Source: Gracilimonas sp040877545
GTDB taxonomy: Bacteria; Bacteroidota; Rhodothermia; Balneolales; Balneolaceae
Assembly (NCBI GenBank): GCA_040877545.1
Contig: JBBDNN010000062.1
Coordinates: forward strand, 20,938 to 84,937
Reading direction: 5' to 3'
Length of the DNA stretch: 64,000 bases
Position 1 is the stretch's first letter, and each line of letters opens with the position of its first letter. This document shows, in pieces, positions 34,383 through 42,295 of the stretch. A model generated the notes under the pieces. The model searched no databases. It was given only the letters and a program-made list of their open reading frames with translations, and was not told the DNA's origin. Both the position numbers and the translations under genes were made by a program.

Positions 34383-35618
34383 ATGAAAATGTCACTACGA
34401 AAATATTTTGGGCCAAGTACGCTTGTTGCGGCAGCTTTTATTGGCCCAGGTACAGTAACAGTATGTACGCTTGCCGGCGTTCGTTCGGGCTATGTATTGC
34501 TGTGGGCACTTCTTTTTTCTGTGATAGCCACTATCATACTTCAGGAAATGACAGGAAGATTAGGCCTGATTACACGTAAAGGTTTTGGGGAAGCAATTCG
34601 AGACGAATTTAAGAATCCCATTGCCCGAATCATAAGTATCATTCTTGTTTTAAGTGCCATCGTTCTTGGCAATGCCGCCTACGAAAGTGGAAATATTTCA
34701 GGAGCTGTGTTAGGCTGGCAGGAATTTTTTATTGATTTTGATGTCACAGTAAACGGTTATGCTATTTCCCTAACCCCTTTTATTATCGGAGGTATCGCTT
34801 TCTGGCTGCTTTTTGCGGGAAGTTTTAAAAGAATACTAAATTTCATGATTGCCCTGGTAGTAGTAATGAGCATTGTATTTGTAACTACCGCTATTATAAT
34901 TGGTCCCGATCTCATCGCTATTTTGAAAGGCTTATTAATTCCCGTAGCCACACCTGATGAGCTGCTTACGGTGATTGCCCTGATCGGGACAACCGTTGTT
35001 CCCTACAATTTATTCTTACATGCATCTACCGTTCAGGAACGGTATTCCCGGCCATCTCAACTCTCAGATATGCGTAAAGAGAATGCAGTTGGTATTATTC
35101 TCGGCGGCATTATATCCATGAGTGTTGTGATTACCAGCGCGGTTGCTTTTAGCGGAGAAGTGGTGGATGTTACGAGCGCTTCGGTAATGGCTACTCAGCT
35201 TGAGCCTTTATTGGGAAATTGGGCATCCGGATTTATGGGCCTTGGGTTATTTGCCGCTGGAATTTCATCTGCAGTTACAGCACCACTGGCCGCCGCTTAT
35301 GCTGCAAAAGGAATTTTAGGTTGGGAAAATGGACTCAGAGACATAAAATTCCGGACGGTTTGGATGTTTGTATTACTTATGGGAGTTTTATTTTCATCGC
35401 TGAGTATTAATCCTGTTCAGTTGATTGAATTTGCACAGGCTGCCAATGGAATTTTACTTCCGCTGATCGCAATCTTCTTAATTTATATAATGAATAAAGC
35501 AGTATTGCTTGGTACTTACCGGAACTCACTCCTTCAAAATCTTATGGGTGCTATAGTAATAATTGTTGCTTTTCTGGTGGGATTCAGAGGCTTAAATTCA
35601 GTTTTCAATTTTATTTAA
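34383..35618 (+). CDS. NRAMP-superfamily transporter, metal-site motifs absent
   Basis: The 411-residue protein has about 11 helices of the LeuT-like NRAMP fold. Where Mn/Fe transporters have the metal motif DPGN in helix one, it reads GPGT (residues 21-24). Where they have MPH in helix six, it reads VPY (206-208), though the following NLFLHAS is kept. It is unlikely to carry Mn2+ or Fe2+ in the usual way. It is the first gene of a 5-oxoprolinase operon (stop overlaps pxpA start), as ycsG is in Bacillus subtilis, so a 5-oxoproline-related substrate is possible. Confidence 0.8.
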   Translation: MKMSLRKYFGPSTLVAAAFIGPGTVTVCTLAGVRSGYVLLWALLFSVIATIILQEMTGRLGLITRKGFGEAIRDEFKNPIARIISIILVLSAIVLGNAAYESGNISGAVLGWQEFFIDFDVTVNGYAISLTPFIIGGIAFWLLFAGSFKRILNFMIALVVVMSIVFVTTAIIIGPDLIAILKGLLIPVATPDELLTVIALIGTTVVPYNLFLHASTVQERYSRPSQLSDMRKENAVGIILGGIISMSVVITSAVAFSGEVVDVTSASVMATQLEPLLGNWASGFMGLGLFAAGISSAVTAPLAAAYAAKGILGWENGLRDIKFRTVWMFVLLMGVLFSSLSINPVQLIEFAQAANGILLPLIAIFLIYIMNKAVLLGTYRNSLLQNLMGAIVIIVAFLVGFRGLNSVFNFI

Positions 35619-36376
35619 TGATGATGCAAATCGACCTTAATTGTGATATGGGTGAATCGTACGGAAATTATGTTTCCGGCCAGGATGAATTTATCATGCC
35701 ATACATCTCGAGTTGCAATATTGCCTGTGGTTTTCATTCCGGTGATCCTGTGACAATCACAAAAACCATTGAGCTGGCGCTTAGGAATGATGTGGCTGTT
35801 GGCGCTCATCCCTCTTATCCCGATTTGCAGGGTTTTGGCAGAAGGGTGATGAATTTAACAGAGGAAGAAATTGAATCTTGTGTGTTGTATCAGGTATCAG
35901 CTTTAAAAGGAATGACGGAATCGCTGGGTGGAAAACTTCATCATGTAAAACCACACGGGGCTTTATATAACCAGGCCTCGACAGATGAATCTACAGCAAA
36001 TGCAATTGTGGAAGCCATTCTCAAAGTTGATCTTAATTTAATTCTTTATGCACCTGATAAATCGACTTTAGCGGTTATTGCACGGAAAAAAGGATTGAAA
36101 GTACGCGGTGAAGTTTTTGCGGATCGTTGTTATGAAGATGACCTTTGTTTACGTTCCAGGACATTAGATGGCGCGGTTCTTCATAAAAGGGATGAGGTGC
36201 TGGCACAACTTGATTTGATGATCCGGAAAGGTGCGGTTAAGACCTTTGGCGGAAAGGAAATCTCAATTACAGTACAAACTATTTGCCTGCACAGCGACAC
36301 ATCAGGTTCTGCTGAATTAGCCAAAGAAATCCATGACTTTTTGATATCACAGAATGTGGAAATCACTTCAGATTAA
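35618..36376 (+). CDS. pxpA: 5-oxoprolinase subunit A (LamB/YcsF family)
   Basis: PxpA forms, with PxpB and PxpC, the ATP-dependent enzyme that opens 5-oxoproline (pyroglutamate) to glutamate. The 252-residue protein begins with the family signature DLNCDMGESYGNY and then has SCNIACGFHSGDP, VGAHPSYPDLQGFGRR and VKPHGALYN. The NRAMP-like gene ends in TAATG across its start. PxpB starts 23 bases before its stop. Length is normal. Confidence 0.92.
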   Translation: MMMQIDLNCDMGESYGNYVSGQDEFIMPYISSCNIACGFHSGDPVTITKTIELALRNDVAVGAHPSYPDLQGFGRRVMNLTEEEIESCVLYQVSALKGMTESLGGKLHHVKPHGALYNQASTDESTANAIVEAILKVDLNLILYAPDKSTLAVIARKKGLKVRGEVFADRCYEDDLCLRSRTLDGAVLHKRDEVLAQLDLMIRKGAVKTFGGKEISITVQTICLHSDTSGSAELAKEIHDFLISQNVEITSD

Positions 36377-37052
36377 CGGAAATCATTGGAAATGCAGAGT
36401 ATTGAGCGAACAAGCCTTACTCCTGGAGCCCCGGGCAAAAACAATTCCTCTTGAAAGTATTCATCAAACCACGCGAATTCTCGAACAGGCTGAAATAGCT
36501 GGAGTAGTTGATATTGTGCCGGCTTATAACAGCATCGCAATCATTTATGAGCGGCTGCTTTTTGAGGTGGAAGCTGAGGTAGTAAAAATTCAGCAGTCAG
36601 CATCAAATCAGGAAATCGAATCGAGAGATGAAAAAAATCACATGGTTCCTGTTTGCTATGAGTTGGGAATGGATTGGAAAGCCGTTCAGAAACTTACATC
36701 ACAAGAAAGAGAAGAGGTAATTCAAAAGCATCTGGCAGCAGAATATAAAGTAGCGATGATGGGATTTATTCCCGGTTTTGTGTATTTGCAGGGATTAGAT
36801 GAGTCAATAGCCTGCCCAAGAAAAGAAAATCCGCGGATTGCAGTACCGGCTGGTTCGGTGGGGATTGGGGGAAATCAGGCGGGAATATATTCGCTTGAAA
36901 GTCCGGGAGGATGGCAGATTATTGGCCGAACACCTGTTTCTTTTTTTGATCCGGAAATTAATCCGCCTACCCAGGTAAAGCCCGGAGATCAACTGGCTTT
37001 TGAGCGAATTACCAAAGCTGAATTCCAAGAATTAAATGAAGCTCCTAAATGA
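36354..37052 (+). CDS. pxpB: 5-oxoprolinase subunit B
   Basis: The 232-residue product is the KipI-like subunit. The chosen ATG adds about 14 residues before the usual start (RVLSEQALLLEP); no better ATG exists, and a TTG at about 36405 would match the family length. Family motifs are YELGMDWKAVQ, MMGFIPGFVYLQGLDE and CPRKENPRIAVPAGSVGIGGNQAGIYSLESPGGW in parts. It overlaps pxpA and pxpC (ATGA), showing coupling. Confidence 0.9.
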   Translation: MWKSLQINGNHWKCRVLSEQALLLEPRAKTIPLESIHQTTRILEQAEIAGVVDIVPAYNSIAIIYERLLFEVEAEVVKIQQSASNQEIESRDEKNHMVPVCYELGMDWKAVQKLTSQEREEVIQKHLAAEYKVAMMGFIPGFVYLQGLDESIACPRKENPRIAVPAGSVGIGGNQAGIYSLESPGGWQIIGRTPVSFFDPEINPPTQVKPGDQLAFERITKAEFQELNEAPK

Positions 37053-37984
37053 AAGGCAGCCTGAAAATACTGGACGGCGGGTTATTCACAACGATTCAAG
37101 ATTCGGGAAGGACCGGCTACCGGAAATATGGCATTCCGGTTTCCGGGGTGATGGATTCCCATTCATATAAACTTGCCAATTGGCTGGCGGGGAATTCTGT
37201 TTCAGCGCCCGTGCTGGAAATGACTTTGAAAGGAGGAACTTGCAGATTTCTTTCAGAAGCTGCTGTTGGCATTACCGGAGCGGATATGAATGCAATGTTG
37301 AATGATCAACCTGTTGAGATCAACAAAAGCATTAATGCTAACAAAGGGGATGAATTAACCTTTGGATATGCAAAATCTGGCTGCAGAACGTATTTGGCAA
37401 TTCACGGCTCATGGAAAATAGACAAAGTGATGGATAGTTGTTCGACCTATACCACCGCAAAATTTGGTGGGATGAAGGGAAGAAAATTACAAAAAGAGGA
37501 TGTGCTGGAGTGGGAATATGAACCTCTTTCCAAAGTGGAAAAGCAAGTGCCGCAATCTTTGATTCCCTACTATTCATCTTCGGGAAATCGCATCCGGGTT
37601 ATTGCGGGGCCAGAGTGGGAGAGGTTATCTAAAGCAAATCAGGAGCGTTTATTAGAAACGGAGTTTAAAATCTCCCCCCAAAGTAACAGGATGGGGATCA
37701 GGTTAAAAAATCAGACCCCATTTGACGCCGAAGTTTCAGGTTTGCTTTCTTCAGCAGTAGTTCCCGGTATAATTCAACTTCCAGCCCCCGGCAGCCCCAT
37801 AATTTTGATGCAAGACGGCCAAACCGCCGGCGGCTATCCACGAATTGCCAAAGTGATAGATATCGATTTGTGGAGAATGGCGCAGCTTGCACCTCATGCC
37901 ACTATCTCATTTAATATGATTGATATTGAGGAGGCGAAGAAATTGAGCAAGTATCAAGCTAGCTTGTATGAAGTGTTGGAATGA
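37049..37984 (+). CDS. pxpC: 5-oxoprolinase subunit C
   Basis: The 311-residue KipA-like subunit has the family motifs TTIQDSGRTGYRKYGIPVSG, GAMMN-like MDSHSYKLANWL, RVIAGPEWERL, and SPIILMQDGQTAGGYPRIAKV. It completes the enzyme with PxpA and PxpB. It is the last gene of the operon and converges on the ATPase gene; no strong terminator is visible in the 130-base gap. The enzyme would recover glutamate from pyroglutamyl peptides or from glutathione-like breakdown. Confidence 0.92.
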   Translation: MKGSLKILDGGLFTTIQDSGRTGYRKYGIPVSGVMDSHSYKLANWLAGNSVSAPVLEMTLKGGTCRFLSEAAVGITGADMNAMLNDQPVEINKSINANKGDELTFGYAKSGCRTYLAIHGSWKIDKVMDSCSTYTTAKFGGMKGRKLQKEDVLEWEYEPLSKVEKQVPQSLIPYYSSSGNRIRVIAGPEWERLSKANQERLLETEFKISPQSNRMGIRLKNQTPFDAEVSGLLSSAVVPGIIQLPAPGSPIILMQDGQTAGGYPRIAKVIDIDLWRMAQLAPHATISFNMIDIEEAKKLSKYQASLYEVLE

Positions 37985-38116
37985 GGGTAAGATTATTTGC
38001 TCGAATCTAAATTTCCAAAGTTAACCCATCTATATAATCGAGCAGGTTTGCTGTGAAAAAGACTCTCTTCCAGTAAATTGAAAGAAGTTACTACGAACTC
38101 TCTTGCCTGTAAGCTT

Positions 38117-40834
38117 TTAATCTCCATTCTCACCAATCTTCCGAAAAATAAATTTTTCAAGTTCAACCAAAACGAATGCTCCTAAACCGCCGCCCATAAC
38201 TAATGCCCATTGAAAGGGTTGAAGGGGGCTGGTTCCAAACCAGGTATTCATAAAAGGTGTATAGGTGATAAAAAGCTGAAGTATGATAAGAACGCCTACA
38301 GCTATCAAGGCATAATGGTTTCCTGCCAAGCCTGAAAGTGAAAGCACCTGCTTATTCATGTACCGGCAATTGAAGAGGTAAAAAGCCTGACCGGCTACCA
38401 GCATATTTAAGGCTATGGTTCGGGCATTTTCAATGGTCATATCATTTTGGTAGGTCCAAAAGAAGAAAACCAAAGTTAAACTGGCAATTAGAACCGACAC
38501 AAATAGAATTCGCCATAAGAAATAGGCTCCCAGAATAGGCTCATCCGGATCTCTTGGCTTTCGCTGCATTACTCCTTGCTCTGTTGGTTCGAATGCCAGG
38601 GCAAGGGCCAGCGTAACTGCAGTCACCATATTTACCCACAGAATTTGAACGGGGGAGAGAGGCAATAACATCCCAAACATAATGGCCAATATGATAACCA
38701 GAGCCTCTGCTCCATTTGTTGGCATAATAAATAAAACCACTTTTCGAATATTATCATAAATTGTTCGTCCTTGCTTAATGGCACTTTCAATAGACGCAAA
38801 ATTATCATCCGCTAAGACAAACTCTGATGAATCTTTACTGACTTCAGTTCCTTTAATTCCCATTGCAACTCCTATATCAGCACGTTTCAATGCCGGCGCA
38901 TCATTCACTCCGTCGCCTGTCATGGCTACCACTTCATTATTTTCTTGCAAGGCTTTTACTAATTTCAGCTTATGCTCTGGATTTGTGCGGGCAAATACCC
39001 GGTTTTCTTTAACCACTTCACGCAATTCCTCATCACTCATTTCCTCCAGCTCCTTTCCCGTTAAAGCTTTTTCAGCCCCTTTCATACCCAGTTCTTTTGC
39101 TATTGCCCGGGCGGTCAGCAGATGGTCTCCCGTTATCATTATGATATTAATACCAGCATTCTGGCAGATTTCTACCGCTTTGGCTGCTTCTTCGCGTGGG
39201 GCGTCTTTCATCCCTATCACCCCCAGTAATTCAGGTTCATTCTCCACATCTTCCATGTTGATGCTTTCCTGATCATTCTCTGCTTTTTTGATTGCCACGG
39301 CAATAAGCCGCTCGCCTTGCCCGGCCGTTTCGTCCATTCTCTCTTTCCAGCGCTGCTGGTCAATTTCCCGCGTTTCGCCATTCACTCTTTCACGGGAACA
39401 TAATTCAAGAATTTTTTCAGGAGCTCCTTTGATATAGATATTTTTCTCACCTGATTTATTTTTATGAAGAGTGGCCATGAGTTTGGTTTCAGACTCAAAT
39501 GGAATCATATCCAGCCGCTCAAATTCCTTCTTATTAATTCCAGCTTTCATGCCAATTACAGCCAATGCTCCATCGGTAGGATCACCATTCAGCTCCCACT
39601 CACCATCTTCATTTTGTTTGATCTCTGCCTCATTACAAAGTAGTGCGGTACGGCAAATATTCATCATTTCCGAATGATCTTCCGGTGGAATTTTTTCATC
39701 ATCCAGATAAAAATCTCCTTCCGGATTGTACCCGGTTCCTTCCACTCTGTACCTGTTTTCGGGGGCAATCAATGTTTTGGCTGTCATCTCATTTCGGGTA
39801 AGAGTGCCGGTTTTATCCGTGCAGATGAAGGTGACTGCCCCCAAAGTCTCCACAGCAGGAAGCCGGCGAATGATGGCATTTCTTTGCGCCATTTCCTGTA
39901 CACCTATTGCCAGTGTAATGGTAATGATAGCTGGCAATCCTTCCGGAATAGCCGCTACAGCCAAACTGATGACAGCAAGCAGGCTATCCCCGAGGCTATA
40001 ATTGCCGATAAAATAGGCGTAGCCAAAAAGCAGGCCTGAAATAACGACAATCACTACAGATAACCACCGGCCAAAACGTTCGATTTTTTTTAGCAGGGGA
40101 GTAGTCAGTTTTTCTTGCTCGCTGAGCATCTCACTGATTTTACCAATCTCCGTATCTATGGCTGTAGCAGTGATCACCCCTCGTCCTCGTCCATAAGTAA
40201 CCAAAGTTCCTGAAAAAGCCATATTCTCCTGATCATTAATAACAGCTTCTTCATCAACCGGTTTTACCGATTTTTGAACACCCTCAGATTCTCCGGTTAA
40301 AACAGACTCATCAACTTTAAGGTTATTTACTTCGATCAGTCGCAAATCTGCCGGTACTTTATCTCCCGATTCCAGCAGTACAATATCACCGGGGATTAGT
40401 TGGTCTGCCTCCACGTCCTCTTTTTTACCATTTCTCAGAACGGTTGTGTGCGGAGTCAACATTTCACTGATTTGTTCAAGAGCTTTTTCCGCTTTGCCTT
40501 CCTGCAGGAAACCGACAATAGCATTAATTAGGACAACGGCAAGAATCACTGCTGTATCAATCCAATGACCAAGTAATGCCGTAACTCCGGCTGCAATTAT
40601 CAGAATATAAATCAGGACATTATTAAACTGAGCTAAAAAACGCTGTAGGGCTGTACGTTTTTGGGCAGATGGGAGCTTGTTGGGGCCATATTTTTCTAAT
40701 CTCTCTTGAGCTGCTTCCTGACCTAATCCATCTTGACTGCTATCCAGCTTTTCAAGAACATCATCTGCATCCATGGAATGCCATTTATGCTGATTGTTCT
40801 TTTTATCAGGATCTTCTTCCTGCTTCGGGACCAT
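38117..40834 (-). CDS. P-type cation-transporting ATPase (P2A-like)
   Basis: The 905-residue pump has all P-type signatures: LTGES (about 179-183), phosphorylation Asp340 in CTDKTGTLTRNEM, and MTGDGVNDAPALKRADIGVAMG. Helix four has PEGLPA (297-302) and helix five has NGAE, both as in Ca2+ pumps. Helix six reads VNMVTAVTL: Asn and Thr are kept, but the Asp bound by both Ca2+ ions in SERCA is Ala (codon 38618-38620). The ion carried is therefore uncertain; Ca2+ with one site, Na+ or another cation are options. It stands alone. Confidence 0.88.
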   Translation of the reverse strand: MVPKQEEDPDKKNNQHKWHSMDADDVLEKLDSSQDGLGQEAAQERLEKYGPNKLPSAQKRTALQRFLAQFNNVLIYILIIAAGVTALLGHWIDTAVILAVVLINAIVGFLQEGKAEKALEQISEMLTPHTTVLRNGKKEDVEADQLIPGDIVLLESGDKVPADLRLIEVNNLKVDESVLTGESEGVQKSVKPVDEEAVINDQENMAFSGTLVTYGRGRGVITATAIDTEIGKISEMLSEQEKLTTPLLKKIERFGRWLSVVIVVISGLLFGYAYFIGNYSLGDSLLAVISLAVAAIPEGLPAIITITLAIGVQEMAQRNAIIRRLPAVETLGAVTFICTDKTGTLTRNEMTAKTLIAPENRYRVEGTGYNPEGDFYLDDEKIPPEDHSEMMNICRTALLCNEAEIKQNEDGEWELNGDPTDGALAVIGMKAGINKKEFERLDMIPFESETKLMATLHKNKSGEKNIYIKGAPEKILELCSRERVNGETREIDQQRWKERMDETAGQGERLIAVAIKKAENDQESINMEDVENEPELLGVIGMKDAPREEAAKAVEICQNAGINIIMITGDHLLTARAIAKELGMKGAEKALTGKELEEMSDEELREVVKENRVFARTNPEHKLKLVKALQENNEVVAMTGDGVNDAPALKRADIGVAMGIKGTEVSKDSSEFVLADDNFASIESAIKQGRTIYDNIRKVVLFIMPTNGAEALVIILAIMFGMLLPLSPVQILWVNMVTAVTLALALAFEPTEQGVMQRKPRDPDEPILGAYFLWRILFVSVLIASLTLVFFFWTYQNDMTIENARTIALNMLVAGQAFYLFNCRYMNKQVLSLSGLAGNHYALIAVGVLIILQLFITYTPFMNTWFGTSPLQPFQWALVMGGGLGAFVLVELEKFIFRKIGENGD

Positions 40835-41124
40835 ATGATCAGGATTAAATACAAATTATGCTGTTGGTGTAACTAACATAAATTCACACCTGAATAGTTT
40901 GAATTTATCTCCTTCCCCAAAAATAAAAAAGCATTGTAAGATGGTATGAGGTTATGATTTAGTTCTCGATTTCTAATCATTACATTCATGAACTTTCATT
41001 AGCTCCTTAAATGTTATGATTCGCCCGAAGGGTGCAATGATGAACGCTGCAGGGTGTATTTAGACAGTGACCTTTATTAATTTCTGAGTTCAACAAATAA
41101 GTGCAACACGAAAATAAAATTTTT

Positions 41125-42072
41125 ATGAAACAGACAAAATCCACTGGTCATAGCTATCCATCCTGGCCGGAATTACCGGTCCTTTCTGAGTGGCAGGATA
41201 CACTCGATACAGTTCATCTCTGGTCACAGATTATCGGGAAAATACGTCTTGAGCATATGCCGTGGATTAATCACTCTTGGCATACAACCCTGTATATTTC
41301 ATCCCGTGGATTAACAACCTCCCTAATTCCGCACTCGAACGGCGGATTCGAAATAGAATTTAATTTTCAGGATCATCTTCTGGAAATTCACACGGTAAAT
41401 GGCAAAAAAACCTCTTTTAACCTGGAGCCGATGTCCGTGGCCGATTTCTATAATAAAACAATGGAAAGCCTTCGTCAGTTGGACATTGAAGTCAATATCT
41501 ACCCAAAGCCGGTAGAAATTCCTGACCCGATTTTGCCTTTTCCCGAAGATACCAAGCATGCGTCTTATGATGCAGAACCGGTACATCATTTCTGGCTGGC
41601 TCTTACGCACACCCACAGGGTATTCACCCGTTTCCGATCTGGTTTTGCAGGCAAGGTGAGTCCTGTTCATTTCTTCTGGGGCGCTTTCGATCTTGCGGTA
41701 ACCCGTTTCTCGGGACGAACGGCACCCAAACATCCCGGAGGAGCTCCAAACTGTCCCGACTGGATAATGGAAGAGGGTTATTCTCATGAGCTGGCGAGTG
41801 CAGGATTTTGGCCGGGAACTGGTTTGGGCGAGGCTGCTTTCTACGCCTACACTTATCCTGAGCCGGAGGGATTTCGTAAGGCAGCCATAAAGCCGGAAAC
41901 TGCCTGGTTCCATGAAGAATTAGGAGAGTATATTTTGCCCTATAAAGCGGTACAGAATGCACCAAACCCGGATGAAGTTTTGCTCTCTTTTCTTAAAACA
42001 ACATATAAAGCTGCGGCTATAAACGGTGATTGGAACAGGAAAGCCTTGGAAAAGCAGACAGAATTACCATAA
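41125..42072 (+). CDS. DUF5996 family protein
   Basis: The product (315 residues from ATG 41125; a GTG eight codons earlier is also open) matches DUF5996: SYPSWPELPVLSEWQDTLDTVHLW, GKIRLEHMPWINHSWHTTLYIS, HHFWLALTHTHRVFTRFRSGF, SPVHFFWGAFDLAVTRFSGR and GFWPGTGLGEAAFYAYTYPEPEGF in shortened form. The family is conserved in many bacteria, has many His and Trp residues, and has no known role. It is a single gene convergent with the tRNA. Confidence 0.82.
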   Translation: MKQTKSTGHSYPSWPELPVLSEWQDTLDTVHLWSQIIGKIRLEHMPWINHSWHTTLYISSRGLTTSLIPHSNGGFEIEFNFQDHLLEIHTVNGKKTSFNLEPMSVADFYNKTMESLRQLDIEVNIYPKPVEIPDPILPFPEDTKHASYDAEPVHHFWLALTHTHRVFTRFRSGFAGKVSPVHFFWGAFDLAVTRFSGRTAPKHPGGAPNCPDWIMEEGYSHELASAGFWPGTGLGEAAFYAYTYPEPEGFRKAAIKPETAWFHEELGEYILPYKAVQNAPNPDEVLLSFLKTTYKAAAINGDWNRKALEKQTELP

Positions 42073-42156
42073 CAGTTAAAATCACTCAGACCATGCCTTT
42101 CATGGCTTTGCGAATGATAAAATAGAGTGAGATATTTAACCCTGTTTTTAAGGAAG

Positions 42157-42240
42157 TGCCCAAGGGGAGACTCGAACTCCCACGCCATCGCTGGCATACG
42201 TCCCTGAAACGCACGCGTCTACCAATTCCGCCACTTGGGC
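42157..42240 (-). tRNA. tRNA-Leu (anticodon CAG)
   Basis: The minus strand folds into a long class II tRNA: acceptor GCCCAAG pairs with CTTGGGC, discriminator A at 42157, D-loop GGAATTGGTAGAC, anticodon stem TGCGT/ACGTA with loop TTCAGGG (anticodon CAG, reading CUG), variable arm, and T-loop GGTTCGAGTC-like (AGTTCGAGTC). The CCA end is not encoded. It lies directly after the terminator of the peptidase gene. Confidence 0.93.
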
Positions 42241-42275
42241 ATAAAAAAATCCCTGATCGAAAAATCAGGGATTGG
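42240..42275 (-). terminator. Terminator of the peptidase gene, just before the tRNA
   Basis: On the minus strand AATCCCTGAT pairs with ATCAGGGATT around a short loop and is followed by seven T. It ends transcription of the gene that stops at 42296, a few bases before the tRNA begins. Confidence 0.8.
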
Positions 42276-42295
42276 AAGTTAAGCACATTCGCCCA

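Noticed and set aside
38778..40039. Several plus-strand frames of 90-160 codons inside the P-type ATPase gene
   Set aside because: The minus-strand ATPase has all catalytic motifs; these are antisense frames low in domain signal.
41323..41965. 196- and 113-codon minus-strand frames opposite the DUF5996 gene
   Set aside because: The plus-strand protein is recognisable and the antisense products look random.
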